Source of the DNA: Morchella semilibera
Lineage: Eukaryota > Ascomycota > Pezizomycetes > Pezizales > Morchellaceae
NCBI GenBank assembly: GCA_009192285.1
Contig: CM018604.1
Coordinates: forward strand, 434,001-498,000
Direction of reading: 5' to 3'
Length of the DNA: 64,000 bases
The position numbers were made by a program, and so were the translations under genes. Shown one piece after another: positions 14,252-25,500 of the stretch. Position 1 is the stretch's first letter. Each line of letters opens with the position of its first letter. Under the pieces are notes generated by a model. That model ran no database searches, was not told where the DNA came from, and was given only the letters and a program-made list of their open reading frames with translations.

Positions 14252-14694
14252 GATTTCTTTACGTTTAAGGAGTAAGTGGCGGATCCTATTCCTTGGCTCA
14301 GGTGGCTAAAAGGCTGTAACTGATTAAGCATGCCCAGGAAGCCTATAGACTCGGTTTACGGAGTTCTTTTGTATCGATAGAGGGCCTGCATATCGGAACG
14401 CGTTATGACAGGTTGCTTTCAATTGTTTACTTTTCTGCTTGTACACACACCAGGCAATTGTATCATCATTTTACGAGGAATTAGCAAGTCTTTTTTGCTA
14501 ATATAATATAATGATTTTCATGAGAGATTTTTGTTATCGTGAGTTTGGGTTGTTAGTTAATTTTTTGGCTAGTGTGAAGTTGACGATGTTTGTTGGAGAA
14601 GAATTTTTTTGTGCAGAATGATTTCAAATTGCAAAGTTATAGTATTGTTATGGAAAGATGGGGGTACGGGGGCGGAGCCCCTGGTGACTAGGAT

Positions 14695-15147
14695 TTGGGG
14701 CGTGTCAGAGGAATGGCGACAGTAACAGACTCACCGCTGCCATGCGAGCCTTCTGATATCTATACGAAGTCATTGGTATCATCTGAAGAAATCAAAGAGC
14801 TCAATGTAGAAGTTGAGTCAATAATGGGACGGCTCGAAGACTTTACTGATCCTTCCTTTCCTCCTGGTACGCAGCAAAAGCTGACAGGCCGCGCGGGTTC
14901 TGCGAGTGAGGATACGGAGTATAAAATAGCGGAACTGGGATTATATAGGATTCGAAAGTCACACCTTCGGAAGGCGATAAAGGAACTGAAGATAGCGAAT
15001 TCTCCTATGCTGGCCTCCCTAAAACGCGAAGATACGAATGACGAGGATGGACCTACATGTAGTAAGAGACAACGTCTGGATTCGGATTCATTTCCACTAC
15101 CAACCACAACACCAAAAACCGAGTGGCTGCTAGATACCAGGCAGTAG
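14695..15147 (+). CDS. Hypothetical protein inside the inverted-repeat element
   Basis: The open frame has 150 codons; an internal ATG at 14713 gives 143 residues and may be the real start. The product is hydrophilic and Glu/Ser/Lys-rich, with a predicted helical middle (EIKELNVEVESIMGRL, then a YRIRKSHLRKAIKELKI helix) and a basic CSKRQR patch near the C-terminus that could be a nuclear signal. No transposase catalytic motif or other known domain is visible. It could be a complete small accessory protein or one exon of a larger gene. A TACATGTA palindrome near 15056 falls within the frame. The function is unknown. Confidence 0.4.
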   Translation: MGRVRGMATVTDSPLPCEPSDIYTKSLVSSEEIKELNVEVESIMGRLEDFTDPSFPPGTQQKLTGRAGSASEDTEYKIAELGLYRIRKSHLRKAIKELKIANSPMLASLKREDTNDEDGPTCSKRQRLDSDSFPLPTTTPKTEWLLDTRQ

Positions 15148-15733
15148 CTTTCATGCCACGCTCTTTCTCACCCTAGGTCAGGAGTAGTTCTCCAACACCC
15201 AGTATTATTTTAAGATCCCTTTTAGTATAACAAGACGACTAATATCATATAGATACTCCGGATCGGATGATTCGAACAAACTTCTTTCTTTGGAGTGAAA
15301 CTGTCCGGATGATATAGGGTTATGTGTTAAGGAGGTGCTGGAGCTGTCTATCCGTTTTTTATGGTAGAGGCTTCGAGGTTAATCATGAAAAGAATCTATG
15401 GTATATGCCCGAGGATTTCAAATACTAATGAGAAACAAATTCAGCTGCCGATATAAGCCCAAACATCAAATATGGGAGATGTGACGTGGCCACGTGGACT
15501 GGTAACGCACTTGCTTCAGATATGTGTTTAATGCTACGCCAATGGGCGTTTACCAAATCTTCCACTATAGTTCGATATATTATAATCTGGACCATTCAAT
15601 TGTGTCGGAGAGAGGCTGCAGTACTATAGCTGTAGCGGAGCTTGCTATAACGGTACTCTCCCCAGCTGATGCCTGTCCTTTATTTGTGTACTTTATATTA
15701 TATAGGGGTAATCTCTCTATGTAAGGGTACCAC

Positions 15734-16161
15734 TTCAATTAAAAATTCTCTTATAACGCCAGGAGGCTTTTATAGTTGAATAAACAAAGATTTCTCTACG
15801 TTCGAATGCCATTACCCTCTAGGAAAGCGTTTACCTTGATACGTTCCATATATCCAATATATCGACAAGGGAAGTAGAAAAGATAGATTTACGAATAGTA
15901 AGAGGGAGAAAAGAAGAGGGAGAAAGAAAAGAAAGAACGTATTAACATCTAACTACAAAAAAATGAAAATAAGAACAATGATTCCATCATACAAATTGCC
16001 AAACAGAACAGACACAATCAACTGATGCCTACAAAACCACACAGGTCCCAACTCAACACAAGGGGGATTCTCTACAATTGGCATCCGATGTGCCTAGAAC
16101 GTATGAACCATACCATCCAAGATTCAAAAGTGCAAAATCCAACCTCTAAAATCCCCAGCGC
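15734..16161. other. Short interval between the element and the next gene
   Basis: This is AT- and purine-rich sequence (AGAGGGAGAAAG-type runs near 15900-15935) with no gene. It is the 3' flank of the minus-strand gene that ends at 16162, so its right part probably contains that gene's 3'UTR. Confidence 0.5.
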
Positions 16162-17945
16162 CTAAACATCGTCAAAATAAGTCCACCACGGATTTTCCGG
16201 GCTCCAGTTGCCAGGCTTCCCCATAGGTCTAATATTCGGGCCCATTCTACGAGCTTCCTTCTCCCGAAACTCCCTCCTCTGTTGCAACCTGTTGTACAAC
16301 TTTGGTAGGGACCATTTTGTCCTTCTCTCCCCAGAGCAACCTGCATCCTCGTATAGAACCGTCCGTAGGTATTCTGCCGAGATGTTGGATCCACGGAGTT
16401 TCAGCGTCGGGTCTCCAACTGTCCAGATGTTCCACCTAGGATCATCGATTGGAGGGCGTGCGGGGCGTCCGCCTCTACTACCTTTGGTACGCTTTCTAGG
16501 TGGTTCCCTCTCTCCCTTACGGAGTGCGTACTCCTGGTTAGGGTCATATGATAGATTTCTTTGACGCCATTCTTCGAATCCAGGGTCTAGCACTCTCTCC
16601 TGGAGTGTACATGTGGTGGGTCCGTGGTGTCCACAATAATCGTTTTCCTGTTCTTCTTCCCCTCCTTCCTCTTCCCCATCCTCCCCATCCTCCTCCTCCT
16701 CTTCTTCTTCTTCTTCATGGTAGGTGCGCTTCCTTTTGTTTGAGGAATTCACAACTATTGTTAAGGGGTCAAGTTTATAGGTTTCTGGGCCGTAAGGCTT
16801 CTTGTTTTGGATGCTTTCCAAACCTTGACTGGTGCTCGCGACTTTGCCTTGATCTTTATCTGGTTCGGCGGTGTCTTCTGTCTTGCGTCCTGCGAGATAC
16901 TGGTTATACTTGTGCATCTCTATAACGTTCCTTTGGTACTCTAAGAAGTCTTTACGCTCTTGGGAGCTTTCTAAATCTCCCATGGCAATGCCAAAGAAGG
17001 CCTATAATAATCACTTATTTTAGCAGCTGTTCCGCGGCGGTTGAGAGATGAAAAGAACATACGGGGAAGTATTTATTGAGGTTATTCGGTTTAGGGGATT
17101 CCCGCAAGCCGCTAAGTATGGCAGGGAGGACCTGAAGCCCAGGGGTTGTGTGTCTGGAAGGAGATGCGGGATCATGGTCGTTCCTAGATAGGGTTGTTTT
17201 CATTAGTTACTTCACTCAGGAGGCGCTTCTCGGGGTATTTTCAGAGTTCGGTAGTGGAAATAGCGGCACTTTGGTAGGTAAAAGACCTAAGAACATACCA
17301 TTGTTCATTCAGCTCTGGATGGCCAGCAAATTTCTGTTGACGGGTTTCTTCGAGGTTATAAGCTGGTCTATCCTGCTGTTGATGATCCTCAAAGATATAA
17401 TTTTCCTCCTGGTATTGACGTTTTTTGAATTCGAGGGTGCCTTCATGATGATGTTGAGTTTCATCAAAATCCTGGAGCCGGCTTTGTTTGTTCCCTTCGA
17501 ATCTATTTGTGCCGGAGCCCTGGTGCTGAATTTCTTCGTAGCTGTGCGACCCTTGTTGCCTAGTTCTCTCAAAATTCTGTAATTCCTGTTGGAGACATTC
17601 ATCGGAAGTCTGAGGCTGTTGTTGGTTTTCTCCGAACTTGCTGGTTTCCTGATACTGACTCTCTCGGCCCGGACTTTCAGGTTCTTCGTTTTGATCTGCT
17701 TCGGAGCCGCACGGCGTCACTTTCTCCCCGCTCTCCCCCACTTGTAGTCCATCAAAGTCGTAATTACCGGGAGGCCATTCCATCAAGGGGTTCTCTCCCC
17801 AGTAGTCTTCCCCATTGGCAGTTGAAACCTGTGTAGATGGTTCATCAATTCTCTGCTGCTCCTGAAAATTTTGTTCAAAAGCTTTGGACCAAAGTTCCTG
17901 CTCGTGGGCCCATATTTCTTTTGACTGTTGCCCGTATTCACTCAT
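16162..17945 (-). CDS. Uncharacterised Gln-rich / acidic protein, three exons
   Basis: Three exons join in frame: 17945-17299, 17183-17063 and 17001-16162, giving about 535 residues. The introns are 115 nt (donor GTATGT, acceptor CTATCTAG) and 61 nt (donor GTATGT, acceptor TATTATAG). Both donors are identical and the phases (2 and 0) agree exactly, which supports one gene rather than two ORFs. Residues 1-215 are Gln/Glu-rich with degenerate units of roughly 10-14 residues built on F-E-x-x-x-Q-Q. The middle has a Lys/Arg patch (SSNKRKRTYH) and an unbroken acidic run. The C-terminal 130 residues are basic and Trp-rich (DPRWNIWTVGDPTLKLRG and a terminal NPWWTYFDD). The composition suggests a nuclear protein. 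No known domain is recognised and no function is proposed. Confidence 0.75.
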
Positions 17946-19730
17946 ATTGTTAAACTTGCGTGAGCTTTATCTAAATACTTGTATGAACTTTTTAAACCCT
18001 GGAACCAACAAAAGGTTCGAGTATCGAGTCAGAGATAATACTTGAAAAATGTCTTCTCTGACGGAGGGTTGACGGAGGGTTAACGGCCCCTTTCGATTTA
18101 CTAGGTAGAGTAGACCCGAGTGTAACAGGCGCTGAGAGGAAAGATTCAAAGGCACAGAATGGAAAATTTGATGTCGTGATTGAAGAGATAAGAAGGAGAC
18201 TCCCAGTGAAAAGGCTATATCGATGAATTCACAGGTGGGGTGTAAACGTGTTTTTAAAGTTATTTGGACGTAAGAAATCAAGTTGCCCGATACTATGAGC
18301 TTATCTTGACTTTAACGATAACAAAAAAAAAAAAAGTTTTTTCTATGCGAGACCTTGGAACCAATTTCCTGCCAATATCAGCTCATTTTTCTAACGGTCA
18401 AGGGTTAGTGCGGAAGTTTATGCATTAAAATAGAGTTCTGGGCCCCGTTGGGTACTAGGGTGGTTTGTATTGTGGCTATTTTTTTTTTCTCTGCCTGCTA
18501 TGGGGAGGGAGGAAGGCTCCTAGGGAAATACTATGAGGGAATGTCAACCTCGAGAACTTTCTGAGATACTTCTGAAGGGGAGTTTAGTGGCTATGACTTC
18601 TGTGTTGTAGTTGATCGTGATGGTCTTGGGCAGCGAAGTGTGGTTACCGTACCTGAGCTTAGAAGTACGTGTTTTCTTTGCGACGTGATATCTGTGGTTG
18701 GTTTAGAAAGGGTTGGTATAGTAAGAGAGAGTTGCCATAGAACTACTGTTCCCACCCCCCAAACTTACCTGGCGTAGCTGGTGGGTATCCCCACTAGAAG
18801 GACATGTCATTATCGCCGAGTGATATCCCATGATCCCACGTGACTCCTAGTGAAAAAATTTTCACCCCAAAAAAAAACTAGTCCGGTTCTGTAAACGTTA
18901 GAATCAAGAAGCCACAAAAGCTAAACGAGTCCGACTAGCTGGCTAGCTACATGTAGCTAATAACTCTACATTTCCTTTCCATCTCCACCTTTCTATGTGA
19001 ATTCGTCCATTTTTCTTCCACCTCTACCCCCCCACGAGGGGACCTCCTCCCCCCCAAAAGACAAGCCAAACTTCTTCTACACTAGCTCTACCATAACCTT
19101 CTGACAAGAATAAGGGGGGAGCATTTTGAAAACCCTAGCCCTCGAGTGATATGCTATGATCGCACGTTTTTAACTTACGCTGCTACTGCTAAATGCTCTA
19201 ACAGACTCAGTGTATTAACCCTGTGGTCTACACACAACGACCGCCTGGCTTTGCCACGCCTCGTGTTGTGATTGGGCTGACGGAAATATATGAGGCTTGA
19301 GATCGAGACCCGATCGCAAATTAAGACACCTAAAACAGACCAAAAAAAAACACAGGAGCGACTGTAAAAGAAAACTAGCAGAAGGTAAAACCTAGCAGCA
19401 GAGTTAGCAGCATCTAAGCCATGTGCGCTTCGAAGAGTGGGGGTTTGTGATGGACCATGATTTAGCCTGATTATGATCCTTAGCAGAAACCTAGCGGTAC
19501 TGCTAGAAAGTAAAAGTCAGGGTTGTGGTATGGTGAGCCGTTGAAGCGTAAGTACCACCCCCCCCCCCCCCCGCAGCTTCCACAAAACAAATCTTCTGTA
19601 CTCCAGATAGTGATTGTGCCAAAGGTGACAGCCTGACGGTCCAGTCCATGATTCCGAGTAGTCACATAGTGTTAGCAGATCCCCATAACCCGAAAGAGTA
19701 CAGCCGACACAAGAATTAGCAGACCACCGG

Positions 19731-19793
19731 TATGAATTATCAATCAATCAATCAAGCAGTATGAAGTATCAATCAATCAATCAATCAAGCAAG
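19731..19793 (+). repeat. Tandem duplication with (AATC)n core
   Basis: There are two adjacent units of about 29 and 33 bp. Each starts TATGAA-T/G-TATC, runs through three or four AATC repeats and ends with CAAGCA. It is a simple local duplication in the gene desert. Confidence 0.8.
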
Positions 19794-22516
19794 CAGCACC
19801 AGTTCCTCCATTTGATCGAGTGATATGTGGTGACTACGACCAAATTCCCCATTATGAAGATATTTCACGGAACTGGGGACATTGGAGTCATAGTGTTGGA
19901 ACTAACACTAAACTTTCAGCCGGGCAATGGCTGTGTAGGAGCTTCACTCTGTTCTGTCGGGTTTTTCTTCCACTGGCTGCGCAAGGCAGCTTTCTATGGG
20001 ATGGGAATACTGCCGCGCGAAAAGATTTTCTCACGCCTGGGGAATGTTTGCTAAGTCTCTATCTTATGCTAGTCAGCGTACTGTTACCGAGTACCTTTAA
20101 GTGCCTGAGAAAATTTATTACCTCTATATCTATTGGAGCTATTAAAAATGGCTCTCAACAATGATGCGTTGTTGGGCGTGTATACTGCCTATTAAAGGGA
20201 CTGGTTGGTGGCAACGGTGGGGTTGGTAGTGGGCTAGGAGCTTGGGGAGATTTTCAGGGTTATGAGGGAAAGGTATGTTAGAGTTTTTTACTTGGAAACT
20301 CTGTTCTCACAGAGCTAAACCTTTCAAAACCGAGTTTCAAGCCCATCACTTTGTTTTAGGCAACTACAAGACATGCTCTAACTTCTAACTTTCTAAGCGG
20401 TGTATCTCGCCTCTTAGAGAGCTTCGCTTGCTTCATGAAGTATACGAAATGTAGAATATCTGCTACTATACTACGGGTGTATACGTATGGGTAAGCCTGT
20501 TGACCGTGAGAACTGTTGCAACCCCACTGTCAACAAACTTGCTCCTAGAGTACACCCATAGTACTTCAATGGTGTTGGCGAGTGATAACCCATGACCGAA
20601 CTCCACTGGTACAACTTTGCAAACACTTCCCCCATCGCTAGAAGACCGGTCACTGGGTTAATAAGAATAATAATAATATAGTACCTAATAACCACATAAG
20701 CTTCTTATGGCATGGCCAGCAAAACTTCCTATGCCCGTGAATTTTTCTCATGCCAAGTTAATAGACAGATTATCGGCATTGCATCTCTAAATTTACATTC
20801 TCTTAACTACATGTACTCATTCTTCACAGTAACTACATGTATTCAACTAACCGCTTTTTCTTTAGCTCACCTCCTCCCGAGCCGGTGAGCATATATGCCG
20901 AGTGATATTGTGTGATCCGATTGGATCTCCAACCTAAACAGGTACACAGACTCCCTAAGCGCGGACTCTAGCACAGAGTTTCAGCGCAAATCAAGCCTTG
21001 GTATGTAGTACAGTAGTAACACGTCTTGAAGCTAGCATGTAGGAGCTATGAGGGAAACTCAGGTCCTAGAGCTAGGGCATACATGTAATTCTCGGTATCT
21101 ACCTTTTTGTCCCTCTTTCTACGTGAGTAGGCGGTGCTAGCTCCTTTCTGTCACTCAAGACTACAGAATACTTTTATTTTCGATATTTAAATGCTAGCTC
21201 TCAACTCCAACTGTTTTTTTTTAAAAAAAAAAATAGTTATAGCTGCCAGCTGATTACATTGACAAAGGCCGGCTTTCGGCAAGGTCAAGCCCGTTTCCGG
21301 GCACATTATGTCGATAGTTGCTAATTGTCCATCTAGATCTCCAACCAACCAACCCAACCCCGACCCCGACCCCAACCCCACCCCCAGCACCACTACAGAA
21401 CACCCAACCGAGTGATATTCCATGACCCCAACCCCTCACCCACGCACCACACTCCACCCACGCATAAGTGTGTGTATCCACCCTTTCACACCACCCTCTA
21501 CACCACCAAACACACTCCAGCTTTCCTCCGCGCGCCAAGCCACGCACTAACCCACACTGTCCACATCCCCGATTCGCGAAATCGGGCATCCAAACAGCGC
21601 TCGCAGATCCCCCGGATCGATCTACAGGCAAGGCTAACATAAAACCCTTCCTGCGCGGCGGGAACAAGAAAACAAAACCTGGTTGGAGGGTCCCGCGCGG
21701 GATCTTCGCCCATATATCTGCAAGCCTGCGTTGCATCATGCCGGCAGGTTACATATATATGCCAGATCGATTGCGGTTCGGCCGTTGCCCCGCAAAAACG
21801 GTTTTGCACATATATGCCGGAGTACCCTACTGGAGAGAGGGGGTGGGAGGGAAGGAGCACATATGGTCTTAGCACGTGGTGAAGCTTTTTCTTTTTGTTA
21901 TTATTGACCTGCGGCTTTCCATTATTATTATCGTGGGCTAACACACGTGGGCTATATGTTTAGCAATAAGGATTAAGCATCCGGGATACTATGATATATG
22001 GCGACGGTGGATTACGGATCCTGCCGTGCATCTCACACCATCGAAATCTGGGCGGGAGAGAACCAGATCTCTGACCCAGGTAGGATGTGTGATATACCAG
22101 TAGATCTCATCAATCTCGGGAGTTTTGGGGATTGTCCGCGATAGTCCCAAGACCCGGCCACCCCCCCCCCCCCCGGACTACGACTGGCCGTAGAACCGAC
22201 TCATGGATCGAGTGATGGCCCATGAATAATTATATAACCTCCTGGACACGACCACCACAACCACCTCATCTCAGCCTACGCCTATGGATGGATGTAAACA
22301 ACGGATAAGGCTGCGTCGCATGGGACGCGCTGGATGGTGGTGGCGGTCATGATGGTCATTCTCCGGCCCAACCGATCAATGCCATCAAGTAGAAAAGCAA
22401 AACACAACGTCGTCCAGAAAAGCAAAACGCATAGTCCGTTTTGCAATGCTTCTATTATGCTTATCTGTGCAATAATCATCGTTTTATTGTACATAGATAT
22501 CCGAGTAAATGGTTGT

Positions 22517-22556
22517 GGTGGGAGCACGTGGGAGCACGTGGGCGAATGGGCGAATC
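22517..22556 (+). repeat. Tandem short repeats carrying two CACGTG E-boxes
   Basis: GGGAGCACGT is repeated twice, followed directly by GGGCGAAT repeated twice. The overlap creates two CACGTG palindromes about 10 bp apart (near 22525 and 22535). CACGTG is the core bound by fungal bHLH factors such as Pho4/NUC-1, but no gene lies close by, so a regulatory role is not supported. Confidence 0.6.
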
Positions 22557-25500
22557 TGTATGGACGTTGGGTTTTGTGGAGGCTATAAGTGCTAGTTGAT
22601 AATTTATGCAAGAATGATGCAAGCCTCAGGGCAAATCAATTGAGAGCATCTCGCGAAAAGTCATCGAGGGCTTCAGTCTAACGTGGGTAGAAAGAACAGA
22701 AGAGCACAGTTACAGGACCATCGAGTGATATCGCGTGATTACACCCATCTGCTGTTATTATGTACATGTATCTGTACGGCCGACGCGACCAAGCTTAGGT
22801 AATTACAGTATAGCCTATTTTGGGGGGGCCGAATAAACTATCCGCAGAACTAGAATAAATTAGCAATAACAGTCCCGACGTGGTTGGGAATACATGTACA
22901 TACATAAGTTATACTGCGTCCATCACGGGTCAATACATTAGAACATACTTTCAATTAGACGTTCGGCCTCGCCGACAGATAATGTAATGGTTAATCCAAT
23001 AAACTCGGGTCAATATCTCCATGCAAGACTATCTAACACTATAATATTGTAGAAGTAGAGTAACTATATTTATGTACGAGCAAAGGGAAAAAGCGAGGTC
23101 GACACCCGCACGCGACCTGACGGAGATTTATATGGATGGGGTAAAAACTGGCTAAATGGATTTCATGAGCACTCGCGTATCGTAACGTTGTGTTACAGAC
23201 CTACACCTAAACTCACGGCAGTAGTTTCGTGCAGCCGTCACAGCTCGATAGCGATTGATGGATGTATGCGGGCGGACAGACAGGTCCTTTTAAAAGTCCA
23301 CTACATATACCCCCTTCACCCCTTGGAGCTGAGTCGACGGGAAGGCAGAAGGGGGAGCGGGGATAGATCTCCGAGCCTTTCCGTCAGGTGTAGTAAATCG
23401 CGGTTCCTGCTGTGTTACTGAGATGAAGAAAATAAAACAGGATGGTGATCTGCCTGCGTGTGTGTGCCCTGGTGCTGCCCGCGTTTCACAGCAGGGCAGG
23501 GTCATGGTGAATTGTTTAAACAATATTTCTTTTCCTTTAATTTAAGTCGCTGCAGCATATGGGCTTGCTTATTGTTGCTGGCGAGCCAATCATATGTTCG
23601 ATGAGGCTCGCTTGTCTCACCATCACAGGTTGGGTGCACCTGAAGAGTTTATTCTATCAGTAGGTTGACTTTCGGTGCTTTCGCTGATCTTGTGCGAAGA
23701 AGTGGGTGGCGATGTTGGCGATGCTGGTTGTGGTGTTACTAGTTAGCTCAGTAGAGATATAATAACCTATTGAATATACTCGAGCCCAGTGGAGTACATC
23801 ATGCTTATCCATTCCAGAGCAAACCAAAACTTCTCTCCCCCGATACAATCACTCTCCGAAAGTATTCACTCCCCTTAGAGCACTAGCCGAGGTTTTCCGC
23901 GTCGCGGTTTAATTTCCTTCTCTCTCGTTTTCTAGCCAGCAACTTAGAACCTCGAAAGCTAGAGCCTAGAGTAAGGGAGGGAGAGAAAACTCGTCTCGCT
24001 ACTTGTAGTGTCCTGACCTTCCTGAACTGGGCCGCTATTGCATACACCCAAAATCAGGAGCTTGGCGTATTTTTGTATGATATGCATTATCAGTCGCGTT
24101 CAAAAACAGTTAGTGATCCATGTATGTCTTGGCAAGAGCGTGGGCAGCTAACCATAATATGTAATGGTTACTAGTTTACTCAGAGGAGTTACCCCCACGC
24201 ACCATGCACCGCACGGTGCCTGTTCAGTTCCTGACTGTGCAACAAGCCAGATTCATGCATGCATGCGATTGTAGAAAATGTGATCTGCTCTTCTCTGCTC
24301 GCCGAGTGTATGCTTTCGAATTCGGAACTCTGAAGAGGAGAACTCTAGTTGAGATCTCTGCATGGGTATTGTTGATGTGGAGAAGGCTAGACTGTAGTGA
24401 TGGCTTTGGCCTAATATGGATGACAATTCTATAAGGAGGGGAGGGGATAGAAGGCTTGAGGGCTTGTCTCTCTTTCTCTGGGGGTGGTTACGAGGTACTT
24501 AGAGTAGAGTATTGTGTCATCAGGCAACCAGTGTCTCGGGAACTAGACGGTTTACTAATACGAGATTGTGGATACTTGTAGCCTTCTAAGTCTCGTGATG
24601 GTCTTGCTGATCTGGTTTCGTTTCGTTTCGTCTTGTCTCGTGCAGTAAACACCAAGTGTCTCAAAATTGTGTCACAGCACCTGTCCGGTGAGTTTGAGAG
24701 ATAAAATGCGGGTTCAAAAGTCACTTATACGGGCTACGAAAGAAATACATCAAAATCGAGTGATATATTATGATTACCCGCCAAACGAACCTACAACGTT
24801 CTACCGCTGTCATAGAAAAATAAAATAAAAAGGCTTATATTTTAATGGCCTACTGCAGGGGCGAGCGGTAAGCTCGTGTACTTTATATCCGCCAGAATAC
24901 CTCTTCATGTTCTTTAAGTTCACCCCACGCATAGAAGTATCATTTGAGAAGAGACTGCCAACTAGGAATATCCTTCCACAACCAGCTAGCTTACTAACTG
25001 GAAGGGGGTGTTGTAGTCCTGTAGATTAGAATAGATACGAAATTCTGAAATTAGATGACTATGTTTGAGGGCTGTCCTAATTTATTTTAGGAGAAATGTG
25101 AATTTCTCCTTATCAAGGGCCCACTCCCTAATCTATGCACATGTGTTCATGATCTAGGCAGGCGACTATCCAGAAGTACGGAAACAAGACTTTCGGTCTG
25201 TTGCGTAAGGAATGGCTTGGAAAACGTTTTCGGACTCCAGCGAGCCCAAGACCCCACGCGTCTCCCCTTTCACGCTGGTAGTACCCAGGTAGGCCGGGGG
25301 CATGATGTGATGCGCCCTTTATTCCAGAAGAAATGATGGATCTTATGGGTCCCAAACCGCTACCCGCTCTTCTTTCCGCCTCTTGTGGTTGGCCGACTCG
25401 AATCGAACAAATTCTGGGCGAGCTAGGATATTCGGGGAGCCCGCGATTGCGTCTGCCAGTCAACAAGAACCGTAACACGTTGATGCGCCACCTATCCCGC

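Larger units (their letters stand above)
13770..15733. mobile_element. Element bounded by degenerate inverted repeats, about 2 kb
   Basis: The left arm (about 13771-13916) and right arm (about 15627-15733) are imperfect inverted copies. The inner parts share GTACCGYTATAGCAAGCT followed by a CGCT-A/G-CAG-like tract. The outer parts share GGTACCSTTAYATAGAG followed by a TTACCC tract. The arms also contain internal repeats of TACCGTTATA. No clean target-site duplication could be assigned, so the exact ends are uncertain. Between the arms lie a broken coding remnant (13925-14251) and a 143-150-codon ORF (14695-15147). A non-autonomous DNA transposon that has captured or kept host sequence is the simplest reading. 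An old inverted duplication is the alternative. Confidence 0.5.
18817..24773 (+). repeat. Cluster of nine same-strand bipartite motifs CGAGTGAT-N6-TGA
   Basis: Exact copies start at 18817, 19143, 19817, 20579, 20899, 21409, 22209, 22722 and 24757, all on the plus strand. Each reads CGAGTGAT, six variable bases, then TGA, usually followed by C or T and often C. The favoured full form is CGAGTGATATNNYATGATC. Sequences on either side of the copies do not align, so the conserved unit is only about 17-20 bp. The two TGA trinucleotides are 10 bp apart, one helical turn. Nothing else in the tract explains them. Confidence 0.85.

Noticed and set aside
19820-20164. 114-codon frame in the gene desert
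   Set aside because: Mixed Cys/Leu/Ser composition without a domain, another frame open in parallel, and a dispersed motif at its start.
21187-21944. Overlapping frames of 70-161 codons on both strands
   Set aside because: Repeats of Gly/Val and Pro/His come from CA/GT-rich low-complexity DNA; no single frame is favoured.
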